Below are positions 54,105 to 61,310 of a stretch of DNA of 64,000 bases, in pieces. The notes under the pieces are model-generated. The model saw only the letters and a list, made by a program, of their open reading frames with translations. It had not been told where the DNA came from and made no database searches. Numbering within the stretch: position 1 is the stretch's first letter; each line of letters starts with the position of its first letter. Location of the stretch: NCBI RefSeq assembly GCF_018130465.1, contig NZ_JAFCKJ010000005.1, positions 248,001 to 312,000 of the forward strand, given 5' to 3'. Source of the DNA: Bradyrhizobium canariense. GTDB taxonomy: Bacteria; Pseudomonadota; Alphaproteobacteria; Rhizobiales; Xanthobacteraceae. The position numbers were made by a program, and so were the translations under genes.

Positions 54105-54773
54105 TCAGCGCGTCGGATATGAGAAGAAGCGATGGGAGATGATTGCGAAGCCCGACATCAGCAGCCAGGAGATCGCGAGGTAGAGGAACGTGACGAAGAA
54201 ATAGACCTCGAAGCTGCGGAACGTGTCGCTTTCGATTCGCTGCGCAACCGACGTCAATTCATAGGCGGACACAGCCGAACAGATCGACGAGGTCAGCGTC
54301 AGCATGATGAACTGCCCCGTGAGCGAGGGATAGATCGCGCGAAGCGCGGGCTTGAGTACGATGGAACGGAATACCTGCCCTTTGTGCAGTCCGAGCGCGT
54401 AGCCGGCCTCGATTTGCCCTTTGTGAATCGATTGCACGCCGCCGCGGATGATCTCGATGGCGTACGCGCCTCCGTTCACACCGAGTGCGATAATGGCGGT
54501 GGCGGTCGGATTGAGCTTCAACCCAATAAGCGGCAGTGCAAAGAACAGAAAGAAGATCTGCACCAAGAACGGCGTATTGCGCACGATCTCGACGAAGCCG
54601 ATCACGATGGCGCGCAACCAGGCCGACTTCGCATCGCGGGCCGCGACGCCCGCGACGCCGATGATCATTGCGAGCGTCATGCCAGCAAGCGCCAAACCCA
54701 ACGTCCCCACGCATCCCCACAGCAGCGCGGGCATTGCGTGCCAAACCACCGAGAAATCGAGCGTGTAGCCCAT
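54105..54773 (-). CDS. ABC transporter permease, HisQ/GlnP type
   Basis: A 222-residue permease, paralogous to the next gene. The segments FVEIVRNTPFLVQIFFLFFALP and EAGYALGLHKGQVFRSIVLKP (EAA loop) mark the family. It is the first transporter gene, 51 bases after the QsuD-like dehydrogenase gene. Confidence 0.9.
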   Translation of the reverse strand: MGYTLDFSVVWHAMPALLWGCVGTLGLALAGMTLAMIIGVAGVAARDAKSAWLRAIVIGFVEIVRNTPFLVQIFFLFFALPLIGLKLNPTATAIIALGVNGGAYAIEIIRGGVQSIHKGQIEAGYALGLHKGQVFRSIVLKPALRAIYPSLTGQFIMLTLTSSICSAVSAYELTSVAQRIESDTFRSFEVYFFVTFLYLAISWLLMSGFAIISHRFFSYPTR

Positions 54774-54824
54774 CTTGCGTTTCCTCTCGGGCGTTGTGCG
54801 TGCCGCTCGCCCATCGGCCGGGTG

Positions 54825-55679
54825 TCACCCTCCCAGGGAGGCGAACGTTGCGAAGAAGACGTCCGGATCAGGCGAGACGCCCGTGAACAGGCGGAATGCT
54901 TCGGTGCCCTGGAAGATCGCCATTCCGCCACCATCGACCGTGCGGCAGCCGAGGGTACGCGCCGCGCGCAGCAGCGCGGTCTCGAGGGGGAAGTAGATGA
55001 TCTCAGCGACCCAGAGCCTGGAACACAGCATCGCCAGCGGCAGCGGCGTTCCCGGATACTTGTCCATGCCGATCGGCGTCGCATTGACAATTCCGTCTGC
55101 GGCAGCCACGGCCGTTGCGACATCCCGGCCGACCCTCAAGCGCCCTTCTACAAATCGAGAGGACAAGCCGTCGACCACGCTCTGCGCCTTGGCCAAGTCG
55201 ACGTCTATGATGGTCAGTTCCTGCACACCAAGCTTCATGAGCGCGAAAGCAACCGCCGCGCCCGCGCCGCCTGCACCGAATTGCACGACGCGACCGAGCG
55301 GTGCACCTTGCATGTTGCGACGAAAATTCTCGGCAAAGCCGAACCAGTCCGTGTTATGGCCGGTCATTCGGCCCTTGCTGACGACCACGGTGTTCACGGC
55401 GCCAAGCGCCTCCGCGTCGGGCGAAAGCTCGTCCAGCAGCGGAAGGATCGCCTGCTTGCAGGGATGGGTCACGTTCAATCCGTCAAAGCCCATCCGCCTT
55501 GCGGCCGTGAGCAATTCCGGCAACGCTTCGACCCCGAGGTTCAACTCGACCAGATCGATCTTCTTGTAGAGATAGCGGATGCCAGCGGCGTCGGCGGCCG
55601 CTTCGTGCATGGGCGGCGTGCGAGACGCCGAGATGCCGCTGCCGATCAGGCCGACGAGAAAGCTGGGTTTGGGATGCAT
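54825..55679 (-). CDS. Quinate/shikimate dehydrogenase, QsuD-like
   Basis: A 284-residue protein clearly close to Corynebacterium QsuD (SGISASRTPPMHEA, GFDGLNVTHPCKQAILPLLD, GAVNTVVV, TGHNTDWFGF, VNATPIGMDKYPGT, FRLFTG). Catalytic Lys75 and Asp111 are in place; the NAD(P) loop is GAGGAGAAVA. QsuD oxidises quinate and shikimate with NAD. This is the strongest pointer that the island pathway handles a hydroaromatic acid. It is 15 bases after the other dehydrogenase paralogue. Confidence 0.88.
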   Translation of the reverse strand: MHPKPSFLVGLIGSGISASRTPPMHEAAADAAGIRYLYKKIDLVELNLGVEALPELLTAARRMGFDGLNVTHPCKQAILPLLDELSPDAEALGAVNTVVVSKGRMTGHNTDWFGFAENFRRNMQGAPLGRVVQFGAGGAGAAVAFALMKLGVQELTIIDVDLAKAQSVVDGLSSRFVEGRLRVGRDVATAVAAADGIVNATPIGMDKYPGTPLPLAMLCSRLWVAEIIYFPLETALLRAARTLGCRTVDGGGMAIFQGTEAFRLFTGVSPDPDVFFATFASLGG

Positions 55680-55694
55680 TATCGGCGTCGTCCG

Positions 55695-56522
55695 TCAGTT
55701 CAATGGGACAGTTAATTCGGCGATGACCTCGGCCGTGCCCGGTCGGACGCCACGCCACCAGACAAAGGCTTCCGCCGCCTGCTCGACCAGCATGCCGACG
55801 CCGTCAGCCAGCTTGGCCACGCCTTCGACGCGGGCCGCTTGCAGAAAGGGAGTCAATCCTTTGCCATAGGCGAGTTCGTACGCCAGCTCCGCGCCCTGGA
55901 AGACATTGCCCGGATGCGGCGGCATTTCACCTCGCAGGCTGGCAGAGGTCGCGTTGACCACGACGTCATAGCCCTCGGCAAGGTCGGCCAGTTCAGCGTA
56001 GCCGCTCACGATCAGGGGACCACAGCCGGCAAACTCTTCGGCCATTGCAACAGCTTTCGACAGCGTTCGATTGACGAGAACCAGCTCAGACGGCTCCTGG
56101 CGCAGGAACGGCAGCAGCGCGCCGCGCGCCGCTCCTCCGGCGCCGAGCATCAGGACGCGCCGGCCGACCATCTTGACGCCGAGATTGCCGATGATGTCAC
56201 GCACGAGACCGATCCCGTCAAAGTTTTCGCCAATGATCCGATCGCCGACGAACTTCAGACAGTTTACGGCGCCAGCTCGTTCGGCGCTCTCTGAAAGCTC
56301 GTTTGCGTACTCGAAGGCATTAAGCTTGAACGGAGCGGTGATGTTCAGCCCCTTGGCGCCCTCCGTCCGGAATTGATCAACCCGTTCGTTGAAGCCATTG
56401 AGGGGTGCCTCGATCGCTTCATAGACGAGATCCTGTCCCGTCATCTTGGCGAAAGTGCCATGGATGAGGGGTGATTTGCTGAAGCCGATCGGATTGCCAA
56501 TCACCGCGTAGCGATCGCTCAT
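55695..56522 (-). CDS. Shikimate dehydrogenase family protein
   Basis: A 275-residue AroE-type enzyme. Ser15-x-Ser17 (GFSKSPLIH), catalytic Lys66 (LNITAPFKLNAF) and Asp102 (GENFDGIGL) align with the AroE active site, though the usual NTD reads NFD and the usual His before Ser is Phe14. The C-terminal EQAAEAFVWWRG keeps the conserved Gln. With a second SDH-type gene directly downstream it is likely catabolic, acting on a related substrate. It follows the CoA-transferase by 3 bases. Confidence 0.87.
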   Translation of the reverse strand: MSDRYAVIGNPIGFSKSPLIHGTFAKMTGQDLVYEAIEAPLNGFNERVDQFRTEGAKGLNITAPFKLNAFEYANELSESAERAGAVNCLKFVGDRIIGENFDGIGLVRDIIGNLGVKMVGRRVLMLGAGGAARGALLPFLRQEPSELVLVNRTLSKAVAMAEEFAGCGPLIVSGYAELADLAEGYDVVVNATSASLRGEMPPHPGNVFQGAELAYELAYGKGLTPFLQAARVEGVAKLADGVGMLVEQAAEAFVWWRGVRPGTAEVIAELTVPLN

Positions 56523-56525
56523 CGC

Positions 56526-57752
56526 TCACTCCTGCACTGCAGCTTCGTTGTAAAGCACGCCGTCGCGCACCATCGCGTCGACGGTTTCCTTCGACAGACC
56601 AAGCGATGCGGCGATGCGGCGATTGTCCTGCCCAAGCAGTGGCGCCGGAGTGCGCACCGTGGTGTCGCAATCGGAGAACCGGAACGGCAGGTTCGGCAGC
56701 GTTACCTTGCCGAGCACCGGATGCTCCTGCTCAACCAGCATGCCGCGCGCGTGGATCTGCGGATCCTTCACGACCTCTTCGATGGTCTGCACGGGAGCGG
56801 ACGGCACACCTGCTTCCTCGAGTGCCGCAAGACACGCATCCCGAGACGGCTGCGATAGCGTCCAGTTGCGCACAATCTCCATGGCTTCAGCATAATGGGC
56901 GTTCCGCGCAGCGGGCTTGGCGAAGCGCTCGTCCAATGCCAGCGTGTCTCCTCCTATCAGGCTCGCCAATCGTCGCCACGCATCATCAACTTGCGCAGCA
57001 ATGACAAGATTGCCGTCCTTGGCCGGAAAGACCCCGTAAACGGTCGAATCCGGCTGTCCGCTGCCGGTCTGCTTCGGCAGGTCGGCGCCGCCGGAGAGGA
57101 AGTAACGCTGAACCGCATAGTCGTGCATCGAGACCATGCAGTCGTACAGCGCCAGATCGATATGTTGGCCGCGCCCGGACGGCGCACGGCCAACCAGCGC
57201 CGCATTGATAGCCGCGACGCCATGAATGCCAGTGTACATATCGGCCAGCGGCATCCGCAGTAGCGGCGGCGCTTCACCGGGGGAGCCCAGTTGCGCCAGG
57301 GCCCCCGACATCGCCTCTGCGATCAACCCGAAGCCCGGACGGTCGGCATAGGGACCGGTATGGCCATAGGCGGAGACCGAGCAATAGATCAGTCTGGGAT
57401 TCCGCCCCGACAGCGCCTCGTAACCGAGCCCGAGACGCTCGAGTGCGCCGGGTCGGTAATTCTCGATGAAGACATCGGCTGTGTCGACCAGCTTCATCAT
57501 CATGTCGAGACCACGCTTGTCGCGCAGGTCGATGCAAAGTCCCTGCTTCCCCATATTCTGCTGCAGGAAGTAGCCGGATTGTCCGTCCTTGAAATATCCG
57601 TGGGCCCGGCCTGCGTCTCCGCTCTTTGGACGCTCCACCTTGATGACCTCCGCGCCCATCGCGGCCAGACAACGCCCCATGAACGGGCCCGCCAGGAAAT
57701 GGCTGTAGTCGATGACGCGAATGCCTTTGAGCGGCAGGTTCTGCGTGCTCAT
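56526..57752 (-). CDS. Class III CoA-transferase of the island operon
   Basis: A 408-residue CaiB/BaiF enzyme. VIDYSHFLAGPFMGRCLAAMG, IKVERPKSGD and catalytic Asp171 (MPLADMYTGIHG) are visible. It activates a carboxylic acid by CoA transfer. It overlaps the MaoC gene by 4 bases, so acid activation and hydration or dehydration appear coupled. The start at 57752 fits the ATGA overlap; longer in-frame starts lie inside MaoC. Its role could be to activate an acyl part of a conjugate or a ring-cleavage acid. Confidence 0.88.
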   Translation of the reverse strand: MSTQNLPLKGIRVIDYSHFLAGPFMGRCLAAMGAEVIKVERPKSGDAGRAHGYFKDGQSGYFLQQNMGKQGLCIDLRDKRGLDMMMKLVDTADVFIENYRPGALERLGLGYEALSGRNPRLIYCSVSAYGHTGPYADRPGFGLIAEAMSGALAQLGSPGEAPPLLRMPLADMYTGIHGVAAINAALVGRAPSGRGQHIDLALYDCMVSMHDYAVQRYFLSGGADLPKQTGSGQPDSTVYGVFPAKDGNLVIAAQVDDAWRRLASLIGGDTLALDERFAKPAARNAHYAEAMEIVRNWTLSQPSRDACLAALEEAGVPSAPVQTIEEVVKDPQIHARGMLVEQEHPVLGKVTLPNLPFRFSDCDTTVRTPAPLLGQDNRRIAASLGLSKETVDAMVRDGVLYNEAAVQE

Positions 57753-58219
57753 GCGTGCTCTCCCGCGGCCGTGGTCTTCGGGCGCATCGGGATCATCAGT
57801 CGATGTTCTCCTAGCTGCACCACCTCGCCGCGCTGATTGATCAGCTCCGAGGGCAACACAACGATGCCCCACCCATCCCGCTTTGTGGCCCGCATTGAAC
57901 CAACGCGAAACTTCACGTGCACGGTGTCGCCGAGCTTGATCGGCAGCTTGAAATCCCACGTCCAGCCCAGCGACATTCCCGGGAGGAACCGGTAATCGGC
58001 ACGCGTCTTCAAACCGTCGGCCAGCGACAGACCAAACAACCCGTGCGCGACGCGGGTACCGAACGGCGTTGTCTTTGCGTACTCCTCGTCGACATGGACC
58101 GGCGTGAAATCGCCGGTCAGTTCGGCATAGGCATTCACCATCGCTTCGGTGACCGTCACTGAGAGGGTGACGCATTCGTCACCGACCTTGGCATCGTCCC
58201 AGTAGCGCTCATCAGTCAT
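57749..58219 (-). CDS. MaoC family dehydratase (hydratase)
   Basis: A 156-residue single hot-dog domain. The catalytic segment YAELTGDFTPVHVDEEYAKTTPFGTRVAHG includes the Asp/His pair of R-specific enoyl-CoA hydratases. It acts on an enoyl-CoA or hydroxyacyl-CoA, most likely made by the adjacent CoA-transferase. It lies 12 bases after the VOC gene. Confidence 0.87.
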   Translation of the reverse strand: MTDERYWDDAKVGDECVTLSVTVTEAMVNAYAELTGDFTPVHVDEEYAKTTPFGTRVAHGLFGLSLADGLKTRADYRFLPGMSLGWTWDFKLPIKLGDTVHVKFRVGSMRATKRDGWGIVVLPSELINQRGEVVQLGEHRLMIPMRPKTTAAGEHA

Positions 58220-58231
58220 GTCGCGTCTTCC

Positions 58232-58618
58232 TTAAGCTCGCGGATTGATCGCCAGCGCGGATTCCACAGCGCCTGCGCTGGCTTGCAAGATTTCGACGTT
58301 GAGCCCGCCCGGCAGTTCGAGCCAGTTCGGCCCCGCGGGCAACGCCTTGGCGCCCCAGGCGGCGGCGCGAGCGAGTACGCCTTCGTAATCGTCGACCATG
58401 ATGCCGAGGTGGGCGAGACGCCCCTCCGGTCCGACGAAATTCGGATCTTCGACGAGTTGCACGCTTCCGAGCACCCACACCTGGCGCGGGCGCGCACCAT
58501 CGGCGGGTTGCTCGTCGCGAATGGCGAGACCAAGCACCTCACGAAAGAAGTCGACGTGACGATCAACGTCCGGCACACGGATCGCGACGTGTTCGACATA
58601 GGCGCGGGGCAACGACAT
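58232..58618 (-). CDS. Small VOC family protein
   Basis: A 128-residue VOC protein. YVEHVAIRVPDVDRHVDFFREVLGL and AHLGIMVDDYEGVLARAAAWG show two beta-alpha-beta-beta-beta units with a His in each and a Glu in NVEILQAS, a probable metal site. It starts 4 bases after the reductase stop. Its reaction (isomerase, epimerase or dioxygenase) is unknown, but a metal-dependent step on the same substrate is likely. Confidence 0.82.
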   Translation of the reverse strand: MSLPRAYVEHVAIRVPDVDRHVDFFREVLGLAIRDEQPADGARPRQVWVLGSVQLVEDPNFVGPEGRLAHLGIMVDDYEGVLARAAAWGAKALPAGPNWLELPGGLNVEILQASAGAVESALAINPRA

Positions 58619-58622
58619 CGTC

Positions 58623-59567
58623 TCAAGACTTTCCAGGATAATCGCTGCGGGCGTATTCGATGCCCTTGACCAGCGCGACGAGGGTGGAATTGACGGGGGT
58701 CGGCACGTTGAGCCTGGCGCCCCAGCGCACGACGGAACCGTGGATATAATCAACCTCGGTCAGATTGCCGGACTGCAAGCTCTGCAGCATCGACGTCTTG
58801 AACTCGGGCGGCAGGCCAGCGGATGCCATCGTCCAGGCGCGTCGCGGATCGGTAATCGAGATCTTCACGCCAGCAGCCTGCGCGACCGAGATGCCCTCCG
58901 AGATTGCGGCCAGCGCGCAATCTTCCAGAACCGGCAACGAATACAGGCCGCCATAAGTCAGCCCGGTAACGGCGGTAATTCCTCCTCCGGCGACGTTGAT
59001 GAACAACTTGTCCCACATCGTGCCCAAGATGTTGTCGCTGAGCAGCGTGAGAATGCCGGCGCGATTAAAGGTCTCGGAGATTCGCTGCGCGCGTTCTGTC
59101 AAGCGCCCATCAAGCTCGCCGATGATGGTCTCCTTGCCGATGACCCCGGAACGAACATGACCAGGGCCGAGCAGCACACCGCCGACGTAGGTCTTGCCTG
59201 CCATGACTCGATCACGACCAACCTCCTCCGACAGGATGTCCTCGTGACCAAGACCGTTCTGGAGCGACATCACGACCGTCCGCGGCCCGATGATCGGCGC
59301 CGCGGTACGGATGGCATCCCGCGTGTGGTAGGATTTGACGAGGACAATGACGAGGTCCGCCTCTACCCCAACCTGGGTCGCAGAGGTGCAAGCAGTGATC
59401 TTCACGACGTTCTCGACGCCATCTTCGAGCATCCGCAGGCCGGCTGCGTTGATCGCGTCGACATGGGCCTGGAACGGATCGATCAGCCAGACCTCGGCCC
59501 CGCCGCGCGCCAGCGTACCGCCGATGGTCGAGCCCAAGGCTCCCGCTCCCATAAAGCAGATCCTCAT
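58623..59567 (-). CDS. Ketopantoate reductase (PanE/ApbA) family protein
   Basis: A 314-residue dehydrogenase. It has the Rossmann motif MGAGALGSTIGG, the loop LVIVLVKSYHT, a mid-segment MWDKLFINVAGGGITAVTGL with the catalytic Lys and NSTLVALVKGIE. Real pantoate synthesis genes do not usually sit in such an operon, so it probably reduces or oxidises another 2-keto/2-hydroxy acid. It is the first gene of the 12-gene island operon and divergent from the LysR gene. Confidence 0.85.
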   Translation of the reverse strand: MRICFMGAGALGSTIGGTLARGGAEVWLIDPFQAHVDAINAAGLRMLEDGVENVVKITACTSATQVGVEADLVIVLVKSYHTRDAIRTAAPIIGPRTVVMSLQNGLGHEDILSEEVGRDRVMAGKTYVGGVLLGPGHVRSGVIGKETIIGELDGRLTERAQRISETFNRAGILTLLSDNILGTMWDKLFINVAGGGITAVTGLTYGGLYSLPVLEDCALAAISEGISVAQAAGVKISITDPRRAWTMASAGLPPEFKTSMLQSLQSGNLTEVDYIHGSVVRWGARLNVPTPVNSTLVALVKGIEYARSDYPGKS

Positions 59568-59585
59568 CCGAACGCTTCTCCCGCG

Positions 59586-59609
59586 CCATGCTCGGCGTTG
59601 GAAGCATGG
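59586..59609. promoter_or_regulatory. Candidate LysR operator in the divergent intergenic region
   Basis: CCATGCT and AGCATGG form perfect 7-base arms with a 10-base centre, between the reductase start (59567) and LysR start (59670). The A/T-rich stretch that follows (TTGATATTTGGATATGTTAT) is probably the LysR promoter. Symmetry and placement fit LysR-type autoregulation and control of the operon. Confidence 0.5.
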
Positions 59610-59669
59610 TAGCTGGCCGGTTGATATTTGGATATGTTATGACCTCTATATCTATTATTGAGAATCGCA

Positions 59670-60650
59670 ATGAAGCAACAGGATCACGTCGAGACCAATC
59701 TGCTGGACCCGCGCCTGCTCAGGCTCTTCGACGCATTATTCACCACGGGCAGCGTCACCAAGGCAGCCGAAAAGCTCGGTCAAAGTCAGCCGACCATCTC
59801 GATCTGGTTGGCGCGCCTGCGTGCGGAACTGGACGATCCGCTCTTCATCCGCTCAGCGAAGGGGATGCTGCCGACGCCGCGCGCCGAGGCTCTCATCGGC
59901 ACCGCGAGGCAGGCGTTGGAAATGCTGCGTCGCCTTGCCGAGCTCCGCACCGACTTCGATCCGACAACTGCAAAGCGCCGTTTTGCCATCTGCATGACGG
60001 ACGGAAGCCACGTCACGCTGCTTCCGTCCATTCTCGCTCACGTCCGCCGCGTTGCGCCAGGCATTCGTATCGAGGCGACACAGATCGGCGCCGATACCCC
60101 ACGCATGCTGCAATCCGGCGAGGCCGATCTGGCGCTTGGCTACATCTCGGATCTCGATGCTGGACACTTCCAACAGGCACTATTTCCGCAAGATTGGGTC
60201 TGCCTGGCGAACGCAAAACATGCTCGAATCCGAGACCGCATCACGGCAAAGGATTTCAGGCGCGAGGCGCACGTCCTCATTCGCTCCGGCACTGGACATC
60301 ACTTGCTCGCGGGCGCGCTGCAGCAGCAGCAAATGGTCCTTGACGTCGCGCTGGAGCTACCCGGCTTTTTGGGACTACCCGCGATCGTCGGGACGACTGA
60401 CCTGATCGCCACTTTGCCGAGGCACATTGGTGAAACGCTGGCTCACTATTACGGACTGCGGGTGCTCGATTGTCCGCTGGCAATCGCCGGGTTTACGGTC
60501 AAGCAATATTGGCACGCCCGCTTCCATCACGACCCGGCAAGCCAATGGCTTCGTGGCGTCTGCGCGGAGCTTTTTCAACAGCAGGAAGTGCGGGGTCTAT
60601 ATCATTCCGGTCGGCCCAAGAAACGAGCGCCTCGCGATATGCAGTCGTAA
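59670..60650 (+). CDS. LysR family transcriptional regulator
   Basis: A 326-residue regulator. The HTH covers about residues 17-76 (LFDALFTTGSVTKAAEKLGQ, SQPTISIWLARLR) and the effector domain follows (RFAICMTDGSHVTLLPSIL, HRNY-like ADLALGYISDL). The DNA-binding part resembles the NodD/SyrM-like subgroup that recognises aromatic ligands. It is divergent from the operon and is likely its activator in response to a pathway compound. The ATG is preferred over a TTG 12 bases upstream. Confidence 0.88.
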   Translation: MKQQDHVETNLLDPRLLRLFDALFTTGSVTKAAEKLGQSQPTISIWLARLRAELDDPLFIRSAKGMLPTPRAEALIGTARQALEMLRRLAELRTDFDPTTAKRRFAICMTDGSHVTLLPSILAHVRRVAPGIRIEATQIGADTPRMLQSGEADLALGYISDLDAGHFQQALFPQDWVCLANAKHARIRDRITAKDFRREAHVLIRSGTGHHLLAGALQQQQMVLDVALELPGFLGLPAIVGTTDLIATLPRHIGETLAHYYGLRVLDCPLAIAGFTVKQYWHARFHHDPASQWLRGVCAELFQQQEVRGLYHSGRPKKRAPRDMQS

Positions 60651-60960
60651 TGGTCCCCGGTAGCGGGGCAACGACCGCCCCCCGAGGCCGCCGGCTGGGC
60701 CGACTGCGGCACGGCTGCAATTCCGCACATGCGCATCTGGACCGGTTGTCCGCTTCGTTCGCCGTAGCACCCTATTCTACGATGAGGGCAAAACAGACCT
60801 GCCCAAGCAGCCTCCGCGATATATGTTGGGATGGAAGCCTCGGAGATAAGCCGGCATGGCCACGCCGTTTAGTTCAATTCTGGACCGAGCCTTAGAATCT
60901 GTGTTTCCAAACGCGCCCAAAGTGAAACTGCTTATCGAATGAACTCAACAGCTTGAGATC
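60651..60960. other. Non-coding right end of the island
   Basis: A 310-base stretch between LysR and the tRNA. Nothing resembling an integrase or other gene is seen. It includes TTTCCAAACGC (60902-60912), complementary to the left end, and AGCTTGA at 60950 just before the att core, matching AGCTTGA just after the left core. Confidence 0.5.
60902..60912. repeat. Right end 11-bp inverted repeat of island
   Basis: TTTCCAAACGC, the exact reverse complement of 50158-50168, 48 bases inside the right att core. Confidence 0.4.
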
Positions 60961-61007
60961 TGGCTGGGGCGGGAGGGATCGAACCTCCGAATGGCGGAAT
61001 CAAAATC
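60960..61007. repeat. Right direct repeat (att core within tRNA-Gln)
   Basis: Identical to 50083-50130. It covers the tRNA from the anticodon stem to the CCA end plus one base. Integration here keeps the tRNA intact on the right side and leaves the partial copy at the far end, as tRNA-specific tyrosine integrases do. Confidence 0.9.
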
Positions 61008-61035
61008 CGCTGCCTTACCGCTTGGCTACGCCCCA
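60961..61035 (-). tRNA. tRNA-Gln (TTG)
   Basis: Seventy-five bases. Acceptor arms TGGGGCG and CGCCCCA pair fully, the anticodon stem GCGGA/TCCGC carries loop TTTTGAT with anticodon TTG at 61001-61003, and the T arm reads CGGAGGTTCGATCCCTCCG. The 3' CCA is encoded. Only intact copy in the window; the 3' part is duplicated at 50083. Confidence 0.96.
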
Positions 61036-61310
61036 ACAGGCGACCAACGAAACGGGGCGGAAGAACTGGCTACCGCAGATTCCCGTTGGTCGCAGCCGGT
61101 CTATAGGGAGAGAAGCGGCATTTCAACCGCCTGGAAGGGCAAAATACCACAGCCGCCGGCCCGGGAGGTGCCACACCTTATTATAGGCCCTCGTTATCAT
61201 AGGCCCCGGCAACAGCCCGTTCCGGCCCGGCGCAGCCTGGTATCCCGACAGTTGAGACCTCCCCCGTTTCATGGGAATACGGCGCCAAGAACTGTCCACG
61301 GGAGTGAACC

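Larger units (their letters stand above)
50131..60960. mobile_element. tRNA-Gln-associated genomic island, about 10.8 kb
   Basis: Bounded by a 48-bp direct repeat whose right copy is part of the intact tRNA-Gln gene. The interior has a 12-gene metabolic operon and a divergent LysR gene. Both ends have AT-rich non-coding stretches; an 11-base inverted repeat GCGTTTGGAAA/TTTCCAAACGC is near each end. No integrase, transposase or transfer gene is found, so the element may depend on another integrase or be fixed. The content implies acquisition of a catabolic pathway. Confidence 0.8.

Noticed and set aside
60651-60960. Possible integrase remnant at the right end of the island
   Set aside because: No frame here shows integrase-like segments such as the R-H-R-Y residues; treated as non-coding.
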